From the NCBI GenBank assembly GCA_030549495.1, contig JAUIRK010000945.1, positions 1,385,501 to 1,449,500 on the forward strand: 64,000 bases of DNA, written 5' to 3'. The notes beneath the pieces were generated by a model. The model saw nothing but the letters and a program-made list of their open reading frames with translations, did not search any database and was not told where the DNA came from. Below, piece after piece: positions 27,801 to 34,371 of this stretch. Made by a program: the position numbers and the translations under genes. The stretch comes from Nectonema munidae. Taxonomy: Eukaryota; Nematomorpha; Nectonematoida; Nectonematidae. Numbering within the stretch: position 1 is the stretch's first letter; every line of letters starts with the position of its first letter.

Positions 27801-30800
27801 CTATGCCACCCATTAAATTTTATTAGGAACATAGAGAAAATTGATATCGTGTTGGGTGTTGTTTCATCATAAATTTGCCAATTTACAACTTTTGAATCTT
27901 TTAACTACAACTAATTTTTTTAATTGTACATTTTTTGTTTGAAAATCAAAATTTACTTGTTTTATATTTTGCCATTTTTTTGATTACATAAATAAAGATT
28001 GAGAAAAAAAATTATTTGTAAAAGCATTCTTATTTGTTCTCGTTTATTTGTTAAAACTTAAAAAAACGGAAGTATGCCATAATCTTTTCAGATTTTTACT
28101 TTTCAAATATTAAAAATCAAAAATAGAAATTTAAATTTTACATTATTATAAAATAAAAAAAACAAAAAAATGATAAAATAAAAAATTTGTAGTATCATTT
28201 ATTATTTATGGATATTATTTTGGAAATAATATTTCTGACCGATATGTGCATTGAAAGATAAGATGAGAAAAGTTTATAAAAAATGAAAAAAACTGGACGC
28301 TTTATTAGTGATATTGCAAACTAGTTTCGGAGTATAAATATGATAGAGATATTATTTTGTAATGTAGATTTTATTAAATTCATTTATATGTGATATTTAA
28401 AAAATTTTTGGACCAATAAATGAATTTAAAAGAATGTTAAGTATTTAAAAATTATTTATAATTTATAATTTTTTAAAAAAAAATTTTTTTTTAACAATGT
28501 TAAGAATGCAACACATAGGCGAGATACTTGAATTTTCCTTACAAACTATGTATATTTAAAAAATTATGATTTTTTTGTCACTGCATGTGTCTGATTGGAT
28601 AAAAAAATTGGAATGTTTTTTAGATTTAACCAATCAAATTACGCGATAATAAATTTTACTATTCAAAAGAACTGCAAAAAAATCTCGCATCTGATTGGCT
28701 AAATGTTAATCATTTCAACCATTCCCATATATTGTACGATCGATATGTATAGAAACTAAAAAATTACAAATTTATATAAAATAAAAATAATTAAAATTTA
28801 AAATAAAAAAATTGGTTTCTATTTTTCACAGGTTTGAGCCGTTGACTCCCAAATACGACAAAGACTTCTACAGTTATCAGAATGCGTGCGTCTTCACCAT
28901 CTCTACATTCCAATACATCATTTTGGCTGTTGTTTTTTCCAAAGGGCCTCCTTACAGAAAGCCTATCTACACAAATCGTATACGCATAATAAATCCTTCT
29001 CTTTACATCTTCCATCCCATATGTGACTTATTACCGAATTTTTCCGAAATATTTAAAAAAAATTCGGAATTCTTCATTTTTATAATTTATTTCAATGTTA
29101 TTAATATATTTATAATGACAAAAATTTCTTTACTTTTTTCATTTAGTGCATAAATTCAAAAAATTTCCCAACTCTTTTCCTAATTTATATTTTATAGATT
29201 TTTTTCATTTTTCAATTTTTGTGATAATTTTATTCTTCATTCTAAAGAGTTGAAAACACTCAATTACATCACATTACTTTTAATTTGTTTGAAAAATTTT
29301 CAATTTTGAGTTTATTTCATTTTTTAAGATTTATAATAATAAATCAATAATAACATTTTTTATATGCAAAATTAAAAAAATACAATTTTTGTGATTTTTT
29401 TATTTTTCATTCTAAATAGTTAAAAACACTAAAATACAAGCCAAATTATTATACATGTATTATGCAAATTATTTTAATTTCTTTGGAAAGAATTTTTTTA
29501 TTTTCTATTCTAAATAGCATAATTTTTTTATTGTTGTTTTTTTAAAAAAAAAAAAGGAGTTTTCCGAAAGTCTTGTTAAGATTTAGCTTTATTTCTGAAA
29601 AAAATCGGTTGAAAGTCACTCCTCATCCTACATCACTATATAAAATCAGATCCTCTATACAAAACATAATTTTTCTCTATAGTTTGGTTTTTGCTGACGG
29701 TAATTGTCCTCGCCATCATATCCATTTACTTAGCTCTTTTGCCATCAGATCCAATTCTACGTCTGCTGGAGGTAAGGAAGCATTATTCAATCAATCCATG
29801 ATTTTTACTTTAAACGTTGGTGTTGGTGAAGTGAAAAATTTTAGGAGATCATAACTTTTAAAAAAAATTGAAAAAATGCATTAATATCAATGTAAAAACA
29901 ATATATTTTTTAATATATTGAATGAATTGAAATATATCAATATTCATGAGAACTATAAGTCAAAAAACGGAAATTTTAGCACGCAAAATCAAAAAACGCA
30001 AGATATACGTTTAATTCGTCACCAAAAACGAAATTGCACGATGAATTCTATTTTTATATGTGTATTGATATAAGTGGAGATCGCTTTTACATGTATTTGC
30101 AAAGCGTTATGGCATCAATACGTCCCACCTTGTAATTGTGAATAACGCATATAAAGTGATAAAACAAAGACATTGTTAGCGAATTATTTGTCTTATCTAT
30201 AGTTACTAATCAAAGGTAATGTTCTGCCGCAACTGGGCCATGTGAAAGAGCGCCTACAGAGACAATTGCCCACAGGATAACGGCCCAGGATATATTTATT
30301 TATTTATTTATTTAAAACAAATCAAAAGAATATTTTAACTATTGAAAAATTACTGAGAAAAATGTTTAACTATTCATAAAAAAATTTGAAAAACATTTAA
30401 AAATAAGATAAAATATCATTTCAAATTTAGAGCTGTACAATTTAATCAAAATTAATTAGATCAGAAACACTAACCGTGAAATTAATCATATCACAAAAAC
30501 TCTACGAAGAAAAAAAGTCCGCATAAATTATTGATTTCCAATTACTTCTAGCCTATTTATGATATCACCTTGTTATCATAGTTACAAATCCTAAAAAATG
30601 AAAAATCATTTCTAAATTTTAAAATCATTTTTTAAAACAGTTTTGGTTGCTGAGTTGAGTTGAAGCTATATATGAGTTATAGTCAAGCCCGTAGCTAGGA
30701 CTTTTCAATTGGTAGGGCTGGAAAAAATTTTGGGGGGGGGGGGAGGGGGGGCTAAATATTTTCACAAAAAAAATTTTGGTACTTATGGGTTATCTCTTCC

Positions 30801-33449
30801 CCATTCAAAAATTTTTTTAATAAATTACTGAAAAAAAATTTTAAGTGGGAGGGAGATAACTAATAAGTACCAAATTTTTATATATAGTCTAAAAATAAAC
30901 CATTTTTTGAACCCTTTATTGATATCGAAATATATTGACTTCCAATAATCTATCAGTATTTATAACTTCGAATCGATTTTTTATTCTTAATATAAAACAC
31001 CTCCCAAACGGTTTCTACCTTTTCAGTTATAACTTCAAAATGCAAATAAAATCGTGTCAAAGTATTTTCTCAAGCCCAGTTAACATTTTTACTTTAGTAC
31101 AGACAGCCTGTAACGATATCTTTCAGATGCACACTTCTCGCAATAGCGGCAGCCAATTGCATACTCTCCATTTTCAATGAGGTTATATTTTTTTTATTTA
31201 TTTTTTTTATCCTTATTCCGAAAGCTTTGAAAAAGATTTTTTTTTTATATTAAATCATTTTTAGTTCAATTTATTTTTTTTGATCCAAATTCATCCCTTT
31301 TTTGCCCTATTTTACCTTTTTAATAGATATTTTACTTTTTCCGCTTCTACTTTATAATGATAAAAATATTTCATGTACATTTGAAGTATATGGTGGAAGG
31401 GCACCTTCACCATATGTTCCATATGTACTTGAAATATTTTCATCCTTATTTAACTACATCATCATGTTTTCGATTCTCTATCTGATTACAATTCTGCTTC
31501 ATTTTTTTGGAATCCATTTAAACATTTTGAATTCCTATTTTATCTTTTTCTAATTCTATTTCACATTTTTTTTACTATTTCATTTTTTTGGATAAATTCC
31601 ATTTTTTACAAAATTTAATCTTTTTTTTTTATATCTTTTTTCATTTTTATTTTAGCCTTTTTTTTGGTTCTCGTCTTTTCGGCTTTTTTCTTTTCTTTTA
31701 TTCTTATTAATTCTAACCTATCCTTTTATGATTTTATTTTAGCATTTCTCTTGATGCTATTTAACCTTTTTCGCATTCTATTCTAGCTTTTAAGAGGAAG
31801 AAACAGCATGACCAGGAAGCACATCTGGCCAGTTGTTATTATTGCGCTTGTGTCCTGAATCAAATTTTATGAATTCAAGAATTAAAAATATATTGACGAC
31901 AAAAAATTATTTAATTAAAATAAACCCCATGACAACACATGAAATGAATTTTTTTAATTGAAAAATTTTTGTAAAATTTTAATAGAAAGTTTGAAATGAA
32001 AATTTATTTCAGGAAGCAATAAGACTCTTTTATTGAAATTGTGATTAAAATTAATAAAGTTTATAAAAAAATTAGTTAAATATAATAAAAATGAATTTTT
32101 TTAATTATATTTAAATAAAAAAGTCTTATGCTTCCTGAAATATATTTTCATTTTAAACTTGTCTACGAAGCCTACCAAAGTTTGCTTTATGTTCTCAAAA
32201 ATTTAAATATATAATATATTTTTTAAATTATTTTTGACGCACCATCTATAATTTAAAGGTTCTAAAGTTCTATACTTCCATATTTTTTAAGGTTCTAATC
32301 AAACTTAGTGATTCGCTAACAAAAAATCCGCCATCATTTTTTTTATAAATTGGAATTTCATATCATTTACTAAGAAAGAGTTGATAATTATTTAGTAAAG
32401 CCTATTAACGGCATGCTTTGATTAAAATACACCTTTATTAAAACCAATAGAAAGTTTCTCTTTTTTTTAATTTACTTTACAGCAAGATTTGGTTCAAAGT
32501 CAAATTTCTGAAATTTAACAAATTGAATAAAACTTGAAATCCATTTTTTGCGAATATATCTAGTCGATCCTTGTTAAACAAGAGTTCATTATTCCGAATT
32601 CTTTATATAGTCTGAACAAAGTTCCATAAAAAATATATATAATATCCATAGCTAAATATACCAAAGCTTCATTCTGGAAGTGTTTCGGATGGAAGAAAAA
32701 ATAAAAAGCATGAATTTTATTTATCTACTTATCTAAAACTATTCTCCCATAAAAAAAAGTGTGTCCATCTTGGCAACGTGCAAAACGATCAATCATCAAA
32801 AGCTTCATTTGATTTAAATTCCATTTCTTTGTGAACAGACATTAAAAGCAATGCCATTGAGAGAGTCATTTCTTGTTGAATTTCAAAAGCTTACTCGTTT
32901 TATCACTTGTAATTTTACGTTTATCTTGGATGTTGAGTTTTATCACAATGTTCTTTCCTTTGGTACAAACGCAAATAATTGAAAGTTGTTTGACCCGATT
33001 TATCAGAGTAATTAGAATATCTAAAAAAAATCTTTCCCTTTACAAGATATAACAAATAATTATTTGTGTGAATTTATTAACAAAAAGCTTAAATAGTATG
33101 TCAAGTGGATAAATTTTTTCTTCTCAAAAAAGCGCTAAAATTATTTTGAAACGATATGCCTTGCGTAAAATTGATATTTGAATAACATATGTGTTTGTAT
33201 ATTTTGCAGAAAGTGATTGTTGATATAGTTGCGCGGAACACCATTTGTAGGTGGCTGCAAAAGAAGAGGCTTAACAAAACACGCTACAAAATCGAAAATG
33301 ATTTGAGTGTGAGTGATCCAGACTTGATCGTAAAGGATGGCATCGTGAAGAAGGAGATTTCCAATGTGGCGCTCACTCTCAACAAAAAGTCTCGCACGTG
33401 CAATATGGAAGAAGGCAGATACTTCATGAAAAACAGTGCAACCATCTAA
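3816..33449 (+). CDS. ATP13A: P5B-type transport ATPase, ATP13A family (26 exons assembled, N-terminus missing)
   Basis: Multi-exon gene for a P5B P-type ATPase of the ATP13A2/3/4/5 group. Characterised animal members are late-endosomal/lysosomal polyamine exporters, so that is the likely role (family knowledge, not shown here). Seen directly: VLNPFYIFQ before the first core membrane segments, the actuator motif LTGES, M4 signature SPALP, phosphorylation motif DKTGT, N-domain [14 protein letters not shown] and KGSPE, and the hinge [11 protein letters not shown] followed by ALKMAHVG. Membrane-rich exons for M5-M10 follow, then a basic tail ending in ...KNSATI and TAA. All 26 exon junctions are GT-AG and every reading phase matches its neighbour, giving about 1,040 residues. 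Vertebrate members are about 1,180-1,250 residues, so roughly 150 N-terminal residues (head-group membrane segments) are missing. They lie in unrecognised upstream exons or outside the window. Introns run from 64 bp to about 2.7 kb. An AATAAA follows at 33806. Confidence 0.93.
3953..4027 (+). CDS. ATP13A: ATP13A exon b: pre-core linker
   Basis: A 75-base exon coding for [15 protein letters not shown] and the start of the (R)RLxYG motif. Junctions are in phase with both neighbours (Gly split upstream, Arg split downstream). Confidence 0.85.
4823..4892 (+). CDS. ATP13A: ATP13A exon c: [10 protein letters not shown] segment
   Basis: Encodes [20 protein letters not shown] and ends LFLE, the conserved 'YGxNxIxVxVxSxxKLLxxE' segment just before the VLNPFYIFQ membrane region. 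The exon ends in phase 0 at GAG|gtaagt. Confidence 0.88.
4959..5093 (+). CDS. ATP13A: ATP13A exon d: VLNPFYIFQ, first core membrane pair
   Basis: Begins [17 protein letters not shown], near-identical to vertebrate ATP13A proteins, followed by a hydrophobic hairpin ([16 protein letters not shown]). Exactly 45 codons, phase 0 at both ends, with donor AAAG|gtaagc. Confidence 0.95.
5243..5309 (+). CDS. ATP13A: ATP13A exon e: start of actuator domain
   Basis: Encodes [20 protein letters not shown], equivalent to the family's 'LHDMVxxHSxVxV' stretch at the start of the A domain. Leaves with one base of a Gln codon. Confidence 0.88.
5570..5698 (+). CDS. ATP13A: ATP13A exon f: actuator domain (PGD, NESMLTG)
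   Basis: Contains [13 protein letters not shown] and VNESMLTG. The TGE(S) loop needed for dephosphorylation is split over the junction to the next exon. A 129-base exon in agreement with both neighbours. Confidence 0.95.
6400..6555 (+). CDS. ATP13A: ATP13A exon g: GES(V)PATKT, HxxNTLFxGT
   Basis: Completes [10 protein letters not shown] and encodes [17 protein letters not shown], matching the family's 'HxxHTLFCGTxVIQ'. The Cys of 'LFCGT' is Asn here. Ends in VIKTG, split at Gly. Confidence 0.93.
6556..8148 (+). other. ATP13A intron between exons g and h
   Basis: 1.6 kb of AT-rich intron with T tracts. I see no frame or repeat worth naming. Confidence 0.6.
8149..8294 (+). CDS. ATP13A: ATP13A exon h: GFxTxKGxLxRSILxPK and M3
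   Basis: Encodes [20 protein letters not shown], then a hydrophobic segment [20 protein letters not shown]. The GFxTxKGxLxRSIL(Y/F)PK motif is diagnostic of P5 ATPases. Confidence 0.95.
9276..9453 (-). mobile_element. SINE family A, copy 1
   Basis: tRNA-type head read on the minus strand: A-box-like TGGTTAGATGCTGG and B box GGGTTCGATCC. A body follows with AATTGTGCCTTTTCGGTG and AACCCTCTACGGTACC. The 5' end of the SINE stops about 15 bp before the acceptor of ATP13A exon i. Confidence 0.8.
9471..9674 (+). CDS. ATP13A: ATP13A exon i: M4 with SPALP and CFDK
   Basis: Encodes M4 and the phosphorylation approach: [42 protein letters not shown]. Exactly 68 codons, phase 0 at both ends. The acceptor (cattaag|ATA) lies about 15 bp past the edge of a SINE. 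The P5B signature PPALP reads SPALP here. The first ten or so residues ([10 protein letters not shown]) are poorly conserved and include the least certain part of this boundary. Confidence 0.9.
9732..9796 (+). CDS. ATP13A: ATP13A exon j: phosphorylation motif [11 protein letters not shown]
   Basis: Continues CFDK directly into [11 protein letters not shown], so the catalytic D-K-T-G-T-(L/I)-T motif is split by a 57 bp intron. A donor within AACAA|gtagag avoids an immediate TAG. Phase matches the next exon (Asn split). Confidence 0.9.
10500..10641 (+). CDS. ATP13A: ATP13A exon k: CHSLx[10 protein letters not shown]
   Basis: Encodes [20 protein letters not shown] then DLKMF, a highly conserved N-domain block of ATP13A proteins. 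Phase 0 exit at TGG|gtatct. Confidence 0.95.
11810..11896 (+). CDS. ATP13A: ATP13A exon l: variable N-domain insert
   Basis: A 29-codon exon ([13 protein letters not shown]...) with good acceptor (tttttgcag) and donor (gtaatg), phase 0 at both ends. Its position between GDPLDLKMF and FPFSS matches the poorly conserved N-domain loop, so support is mainly splice signals and phase. Confidence 0.75.
12694..12847 (+). CDS. ATP13A: ATP13A exon m: nucleotide-binding FPFSS, KGSPE
   Basis: Encodes [17 protein letters not shown] and [12 protein letters not shown]. The FPFSS(A/N)LQRM block and the KG(A/S)PE lysine bind ATP in P-type ATPases. Ends one base into an Ile codon. Confidence 0.95.
12848..14522 (+). 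other. ATP13A intron between exons m and n
   Basis: AT-rich intron that carries the minus-strand transposase-like fragment at 13945-14199; nothing else recognised. Confidence 0.6.
13945..14199 (-). pseudogene. transposase-like fragment, probably hAT (ZMYM1-like)
   Basis: An 84-codon minus-strand frame containing [20 protein letters not shown], which resembles the 'EYYR.N.(F/Y)...LDS.I.EL' region of hAT transposases of the ZMYM1 type. It lies inside an ATP13A intron with no recognisable ends. Moderate certainty; it could be another unrecognised gene remnant. Confidence 0.45.
14523..14637 (+). CDS. ATP13A: ATP13A exon n: QGxRVLALAxK
   Basis: Encodes [20 protein letters not shown], matching the family's 'F...L..(Y/F)T.QGFRVIALA.K' segment. 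The usual aromatic after QG is Ser here. Ends two bases into an Arg codon. Confidence 0.93.
15331..15465 (-). mobile_element. SINE family A, copy 2
   Basis: Same head (TGGTTAGATACTGGG, CTCAAGGTCTTGGCTTCGAT) and body (AATTGTGCCTTCTCGAAGAA) as the copy at 9.3 kb, here in the intron before ATP13A exon o. Confidence 0.8.
15780..15904 (+). CDS. ATP13A: ATP13A exon o: FLGLxxxxNRxK, VMVTGD
   Basis: Encodes [17 protein letters not shown] and [10 protein letters not shown]. The conserved Asp of TGD(N) begins the next exon. A strongly diagnostic P-domain segment. Confidence 0.95.
15905..18162 (+). other. ATP13A intron between exons o and p
   Basis: Includes the TTTTGCAATTC foldback (17.2-17.6 kb) and an unrecognised 66-codon frame at 16097-16297 in a less AT-rich patch; probably mobile-element debris. 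Confidence 0.5.
17217..17595. mobile_element. foldback element with TTTTGCAATTC repeats, copy 1
   Basis: The left end has TCTTTTTGCAATTCCATTTT and TCTTTTGGCAATTCAATC. The right end has the complement (GGAATTGCAAAAGAACAAAA, AGAATTGCAAATAGGGAAAT) in several units, around an AT-rich core. Confidence 0.55.
18163..18344 (+). CDS. ATP13A: ATP13A exon p: [11 protein letters not shown]
   Basis: Starts with [17 protein letters not shown], completing TGDN, then a family-variable loop ([20 protein letters not shown]). The donor (TCG|gttttt) is weak but is the one that keeps phase with the next exon. Confidence 0.88.
18443..18529 (+). CDS. ATP13A: ATP13A exon q: YALTGESL
   Basis: Encodes [14 protein letters not shown], equivalent to vertebrate 'YHFALTGKSF'. 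A 29-codon phase 0 exon. The preceding intron is only 98 bp. Confidence 0.92.
19752..19835 (+). mobile_element. SINE family B, copy 1
   Basis: AGTGGTAGGAGCG..., GGTCTCGATTCCGATGGTC, GATCGTGGCTATACAAGATT and ATTATTCTACC. It shares the A-box region and tail with the inverted copy at 37.7 kb. Confidence 0.65.
20507..20629 (+). CDS. ATP13A: ATP13A exon r: [18 protein letters not shown]
   Basis: Encodes [17 protein letters not shown] and [14 protein letters not shown], the P-type hinge motif whose two Asp residues coordinate Mg2+. 41 codons, phase 0 at both ends. Confidence 0.97.
22595..22704 (+). CDS. ATP13A: ATP13A exon s: [22 protein letters not shown]
   Basis: Continues the hinge with [20 protein letters not shown] and [16 protein letters not shown], close to vertebrate '[24 protein letters not shown]'. 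Ends two bases into an Arg codon. Confidence 0.96.
22920..23375. mobile_element. foldback element with GACAATTTRG repeats
   Basis: Left: GTCTCAGACAATTTGGCCTC, AGATAATTTAGTAC. Right: AAATTGTCCTACTACTAAAT, TGTCTGAGACTCAATGG. The ends mirror each other across a 0.33 kb interior. Confidence 0.6.
23714..23852. repeat. imperfect inverted repeat, about 33 bp arms
   Basis: TGGGATGAGGTTGTAAGGGT, AGGATACG is mirrored by TTTCCTACCCTTAATGACAT, CCTAACCAAAA. Possible worn MITE. Confidence 0.45.
25170..25266 (+). CDS. ATP13A: ATP13A exon t: [10 protein letters not shown]5
   Basis: Encodes [20 protein letters not shown], the start of M5 (family: 'EGRAALxTSFxxFK(Y/F)MALYS'). Ends at TCC|gtaagt in phase 0. 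Confidence 0.95.
25286..25299 (+). repeat. C homopolymer in an 80 bp ATP13A intron
   Basis: A run of about 13-14 C between exons t and u, in a pyrimidine-rich intron. Length is likely to vary between individuals and in sequencing. Confidence 0.85.
25347..25419 (+). CDS. ATP13A: ATP13A exon u: [16 protein letters not shown]6
   Basis: Short exon after an 80 bp intron that carries a 13-14 C homopolymer. Encodes [19 protein letters not shown], aligned with 'xFxxFQFLxxDLxI' of the family. Confidence 0.92.
25757..25878. mobile_element. foldback MITE, 55 bp arms
   Basis: GGCTTTATCAAACCACTATA, CTAATGAGTAGGGTAG, 10-base loop, then CTATACCCTACTCATCAGTA and TTTGATAAAGCTTAGTGTCG. Lies 120 bp before ATP13A exon v. 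Confidence 0.7.
25998..26148 (+). CDS. ATP13A: ATP13A exon v: [13 protein letters not shown]7
   Basis: Encodes [20 protein letters not shown], then a membrane segment and LVKTQP. This matches the family's 'NxPxxxLxxxRPxxxLxS' loop and 'F.L...QPW' end. The Trp codon is split at the exit. Confidence 0.93.
26667..26758 (+). repeat. 90 bp direct repeat, copy 1
   Basis: TTTGCCAATTTACAACTTTT, GAATCTCTACAACTAATTTT and TTTGTTTGAAAATCAAAATT recur at 27873. The pair brackets about 1.1 kb. Confidence 0.85.
26774..26842 (+). mobile_element. tRNA-like SINE head
   Basis: GATGGCATGGTGGTTGGACC, then AGGGTTCGAATCCCGATG: A- and B-box-like elements at tRNA spacing, but without the base pairing of a full tRNA. 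Probably a SINE head of a separate family. Confidence 0.45.
27301..27557. mobile_element. possible MITE with AGxGxTGCCAGATGTT ends
   Basis: AGTGCTGCCAGATGTT at one end and the complement of AGGGTTGCCAGATGTT at the other, 257 bp. No clear target duplication. Confidence 0.45.
27665..27811 (-). mobile_element. SINE with related body, diverged tRNA head
   Basis: Head on the minus strand: GGTGGCATAGCATGTTGC, CTCTGGGTTCGATTCCTC. The body AGTGCCTTGTCAATGAAAAC and TCCACGGTATC matches the family A core, but the tRNA-derived head differs, so this looks like a sister SINE sharing the body. Confidence 0.65.
27873..27963 (+). repeat. 90 bp direct repeat, copy 2
   Basis: Matches 26667-26758 with a few changes. 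The bracketed 1.1 kb has a tRNA-like head just inside each end, in opposite orientation. Confidence 0.85.
28231..28345. mobile_element. half copy of the AACTGGAC foldback MITE
   Basis: ATTTCTGACCGATATGTGCA, TTGAAAGATAAGATGAG, AAAAACTGGACGCTTTATTA and TTTCGGAGTATAAA match one arm of the full copy at 38.6-38.9 kb. Confidence 0.65.
28832..28977 (+). CDS. ATP13A: ATP13A exon w: M8 and [14 protein letters not shown]
   Basis: Completes QPWF, then [20 protein letters not shown] and [16 protein letters not shown]. FSKGxP(F/Y)RxPxYxN is diagnostic of P5B ATPases. Confidence 0.96.
29683..29771 (+). CDS. ATP13A: ATP13A exon x: M9
   Basis: Encodes a hydrophobic segment ([20 protein letters not shown]) followed by [10 protein letters not shown]. 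Phase matches exon w (Leu split) and exits at phase 0. Confidence 0.9.
29772..31097 (+). other. ATP13A intron between exons x and y
   Basis: 1.3 kb with a less AT-rich island at about 30220-30290 (CTGCCGCAACTGGGCCATGT, GAAAGAGCGCCTACAG) that I cannot identify, a (TTTA)n tract at 30292, and the G tract plus inverted repeat at 30.7-30.9 kb. Confidence 0.5.
30771..30878. repeat. inverted repeat beside a G-rich tract
   Basis: AATTTTGGTACTTATGGGTT, ATCTCTTCCCC faces GGGAGGGAGATAACTAATAA, GTACCAAATTTTT. It follows a 20-base G tract (30732-30751, one A) and the phrase AGCCCGTAGCTAGGAC, seen in many invertebrate small transposons. Confidence 0.55.
31098..31181 (+). CDS. ATP13A: ATP13A exon y: M10
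   Basis: 28 codons, [20 protein letters not shown] plus CILSIFNE, aligning with the family's 'VPxxWRxxxLIIxLVNxxVSxxxE'. Acceptor 'ttttactttag'; the donor 'gttata' is non-consensus after GT. Confidence 0.87.
31182..33209 (+). other. last ATP13A intron, with an exon-like segment
   Basis: 2 kb. After 'cattctattctag' at 31786, a phase 0 reading [23 protein letters not shown] and TGA could act as an alternative terminal exon, but there is no homology to support it. The foldback at 32.0-32.2 kb is the other feature. Confidence 0.35.
31985..32163. mobile_element. foldback MITE, about 50 bp arms
   Basis: AGTTTGAAATGAAAATTTAT, TTCAGGAAGCAATAAGACTC mirrored by AGTCTTATGCTTCCTGAAAT, ATATTTTCATTTTAAACTTG. 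Sits in the last ATP13A intron. Confidence 0.65.
33210..33449 (+). CDS. ATP13A: ATP13A terminal exon z: cytosolic tail and stop
   Basis: Starts [20 protein letters not shown], equivalent to the 'EN(F)xxDxxLWKxxxxxKxxxxY' tail of ATP13A proteins. It continues with a polar tail of about 60 residues and ends at TAA (33447-33449). Confidence 0.92.
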   Translation, partial: KVIVDIVARNTICRWLQKKRLNKTRYKIENDLSVSDPDLIVKDGIVKKEISNVALTLNKKSRTCNMEEGRYFMKNSATI

Positions 33450-33805
33450 TCCACGCTTTGTCATTAGTCCCTCATTTCGTTTCCCGTGTCAATCATTTCC
33501 TGCTTGAATCGCATCCAGCAGTCTGTATGTGTGCCCTTTGAAATCTTGTTCATTGATTCCACCTGCTCTGCATTTACTCAAAGCATCTGCGCGTTGTGCT
33601 CTTCTTCTTCTCTGAATTTGAAAAGATTCGTGAAAATGTTGACACAAGTTGCATGTACTTAGAAAGAACTTTTTTAGCAATATTTCCCAACATTCACACT
33701 GTCACTCACTTTCATCCAACCAATCGAAACCCTCCTATCTCACTTATATTTTTTTAACCCTTTTCTCTGTTTATGTGTGTCTTTTGTGTGTTTCGTCTTT
33801 ATTCA

Positions 33806-33811
33806 AATAAA
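33806..33811 (+). terminator. poly(A) signal AATAAA of the ATP13A gene
   Basis: AATAAA 357 bp past the stop codon, followed by T-rich and GT-rich sequence. It implies a 3' UTR of about 0.37 kb and leaves only about 0.25 kb before the opposing protease gene's own signal. Confidence 0.55.
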
Positions 33812-34058
33812 AGATCTTATTTTAGGTAAAATATACACACATTAACTGAATTCAACATATTTTTTATCAGGCAATAGAAAAGGCTAATGTCTGTGAAAAT
33901 TGCATCTGAAGATAACACTTCATTTTCATTTCTCCATAATTCGTCCAGCTTCTTTCAAAACTCTGAGCAAGCAAAACGTCATTAGGTAGATTATAAGAGC
34001 TATATCTCCAGAAGCGCATTCCAAATTCATTTGGTAGAGTAAAAAAAGAATTATTAAA

Positions 34059-34064
34059 TTTATT
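34059..34064 (-). terminator. poly(A) signal of the protease gene
   Basis: TTTATT on the plus strand (AATAAA on the gene strand) about 150 bp past the stop. With the ATPase signal at 33806, the two convergent 3' ends are about 0.25 kb apart. Confidence 0.45.
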
Positions 34065-34215
34065 TTCAAGAATGTTCTTATAATCGAAAACTTTTGTTCA
34101 TCATCAGTGTAAAGATTTGATGAGCGCCATCTTTTGGAAAAGAGTGACTGAGCTCTGATAGTGTAAGAGCATGTCAAAAGTTGACATGAGGGAACATATG
34201 TGGGAGAAGAGGGAT

Positions 34216-34371
34216 CTAGTAACGCAGTATGTTTTCTTTGATGAAGTTTGCGTAATTGGAGACATCCGTGAAAAAGCTCGTTCCATAGCAGGTGCCGTGG
34301 ACAAAGGAAGCTATTCCAATCAGTGTCCATCGTCCATCCACTTTGCAAGCTAGTGGACCACCAGAATCACC
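34216..34371 (-). CDS. protease exon 9: catalytic serine (GDSGGP) and stop
   Basis: Starts exactly at [20 protein letters not shown], then [20 protein letters not shown] and a short amphipathic end ([11 protein letters not shown]), stop TAG. Acceptor 'tgaatttag'. Confidence 0.96.
   Translation of the reverse strand, partial: GDSGGPLACKVDGRWTLIGIASFVHGTCYGTSFFTDVSNYANFIKENILRY

Larger units (their letters stand above)
26149..28831 (+). other. ATP13A intron between exons v and w
   Basis: 2.7 kb, dense in mobile-element debris: (AGAAT)n, the 90 bp direct repeats with tRNA-like heads, the GCCAGATGTT MITE and half an AACTGGAC foldback. Confidence 0.6.

Noticed and set aside
26667-27963. direct repeats as ends of a miniature LTR-type element
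   Set aside because: The repeats do not show typical TG...CA ends, and no primer site or purine tract was evident; treated as a plain repeat pair.
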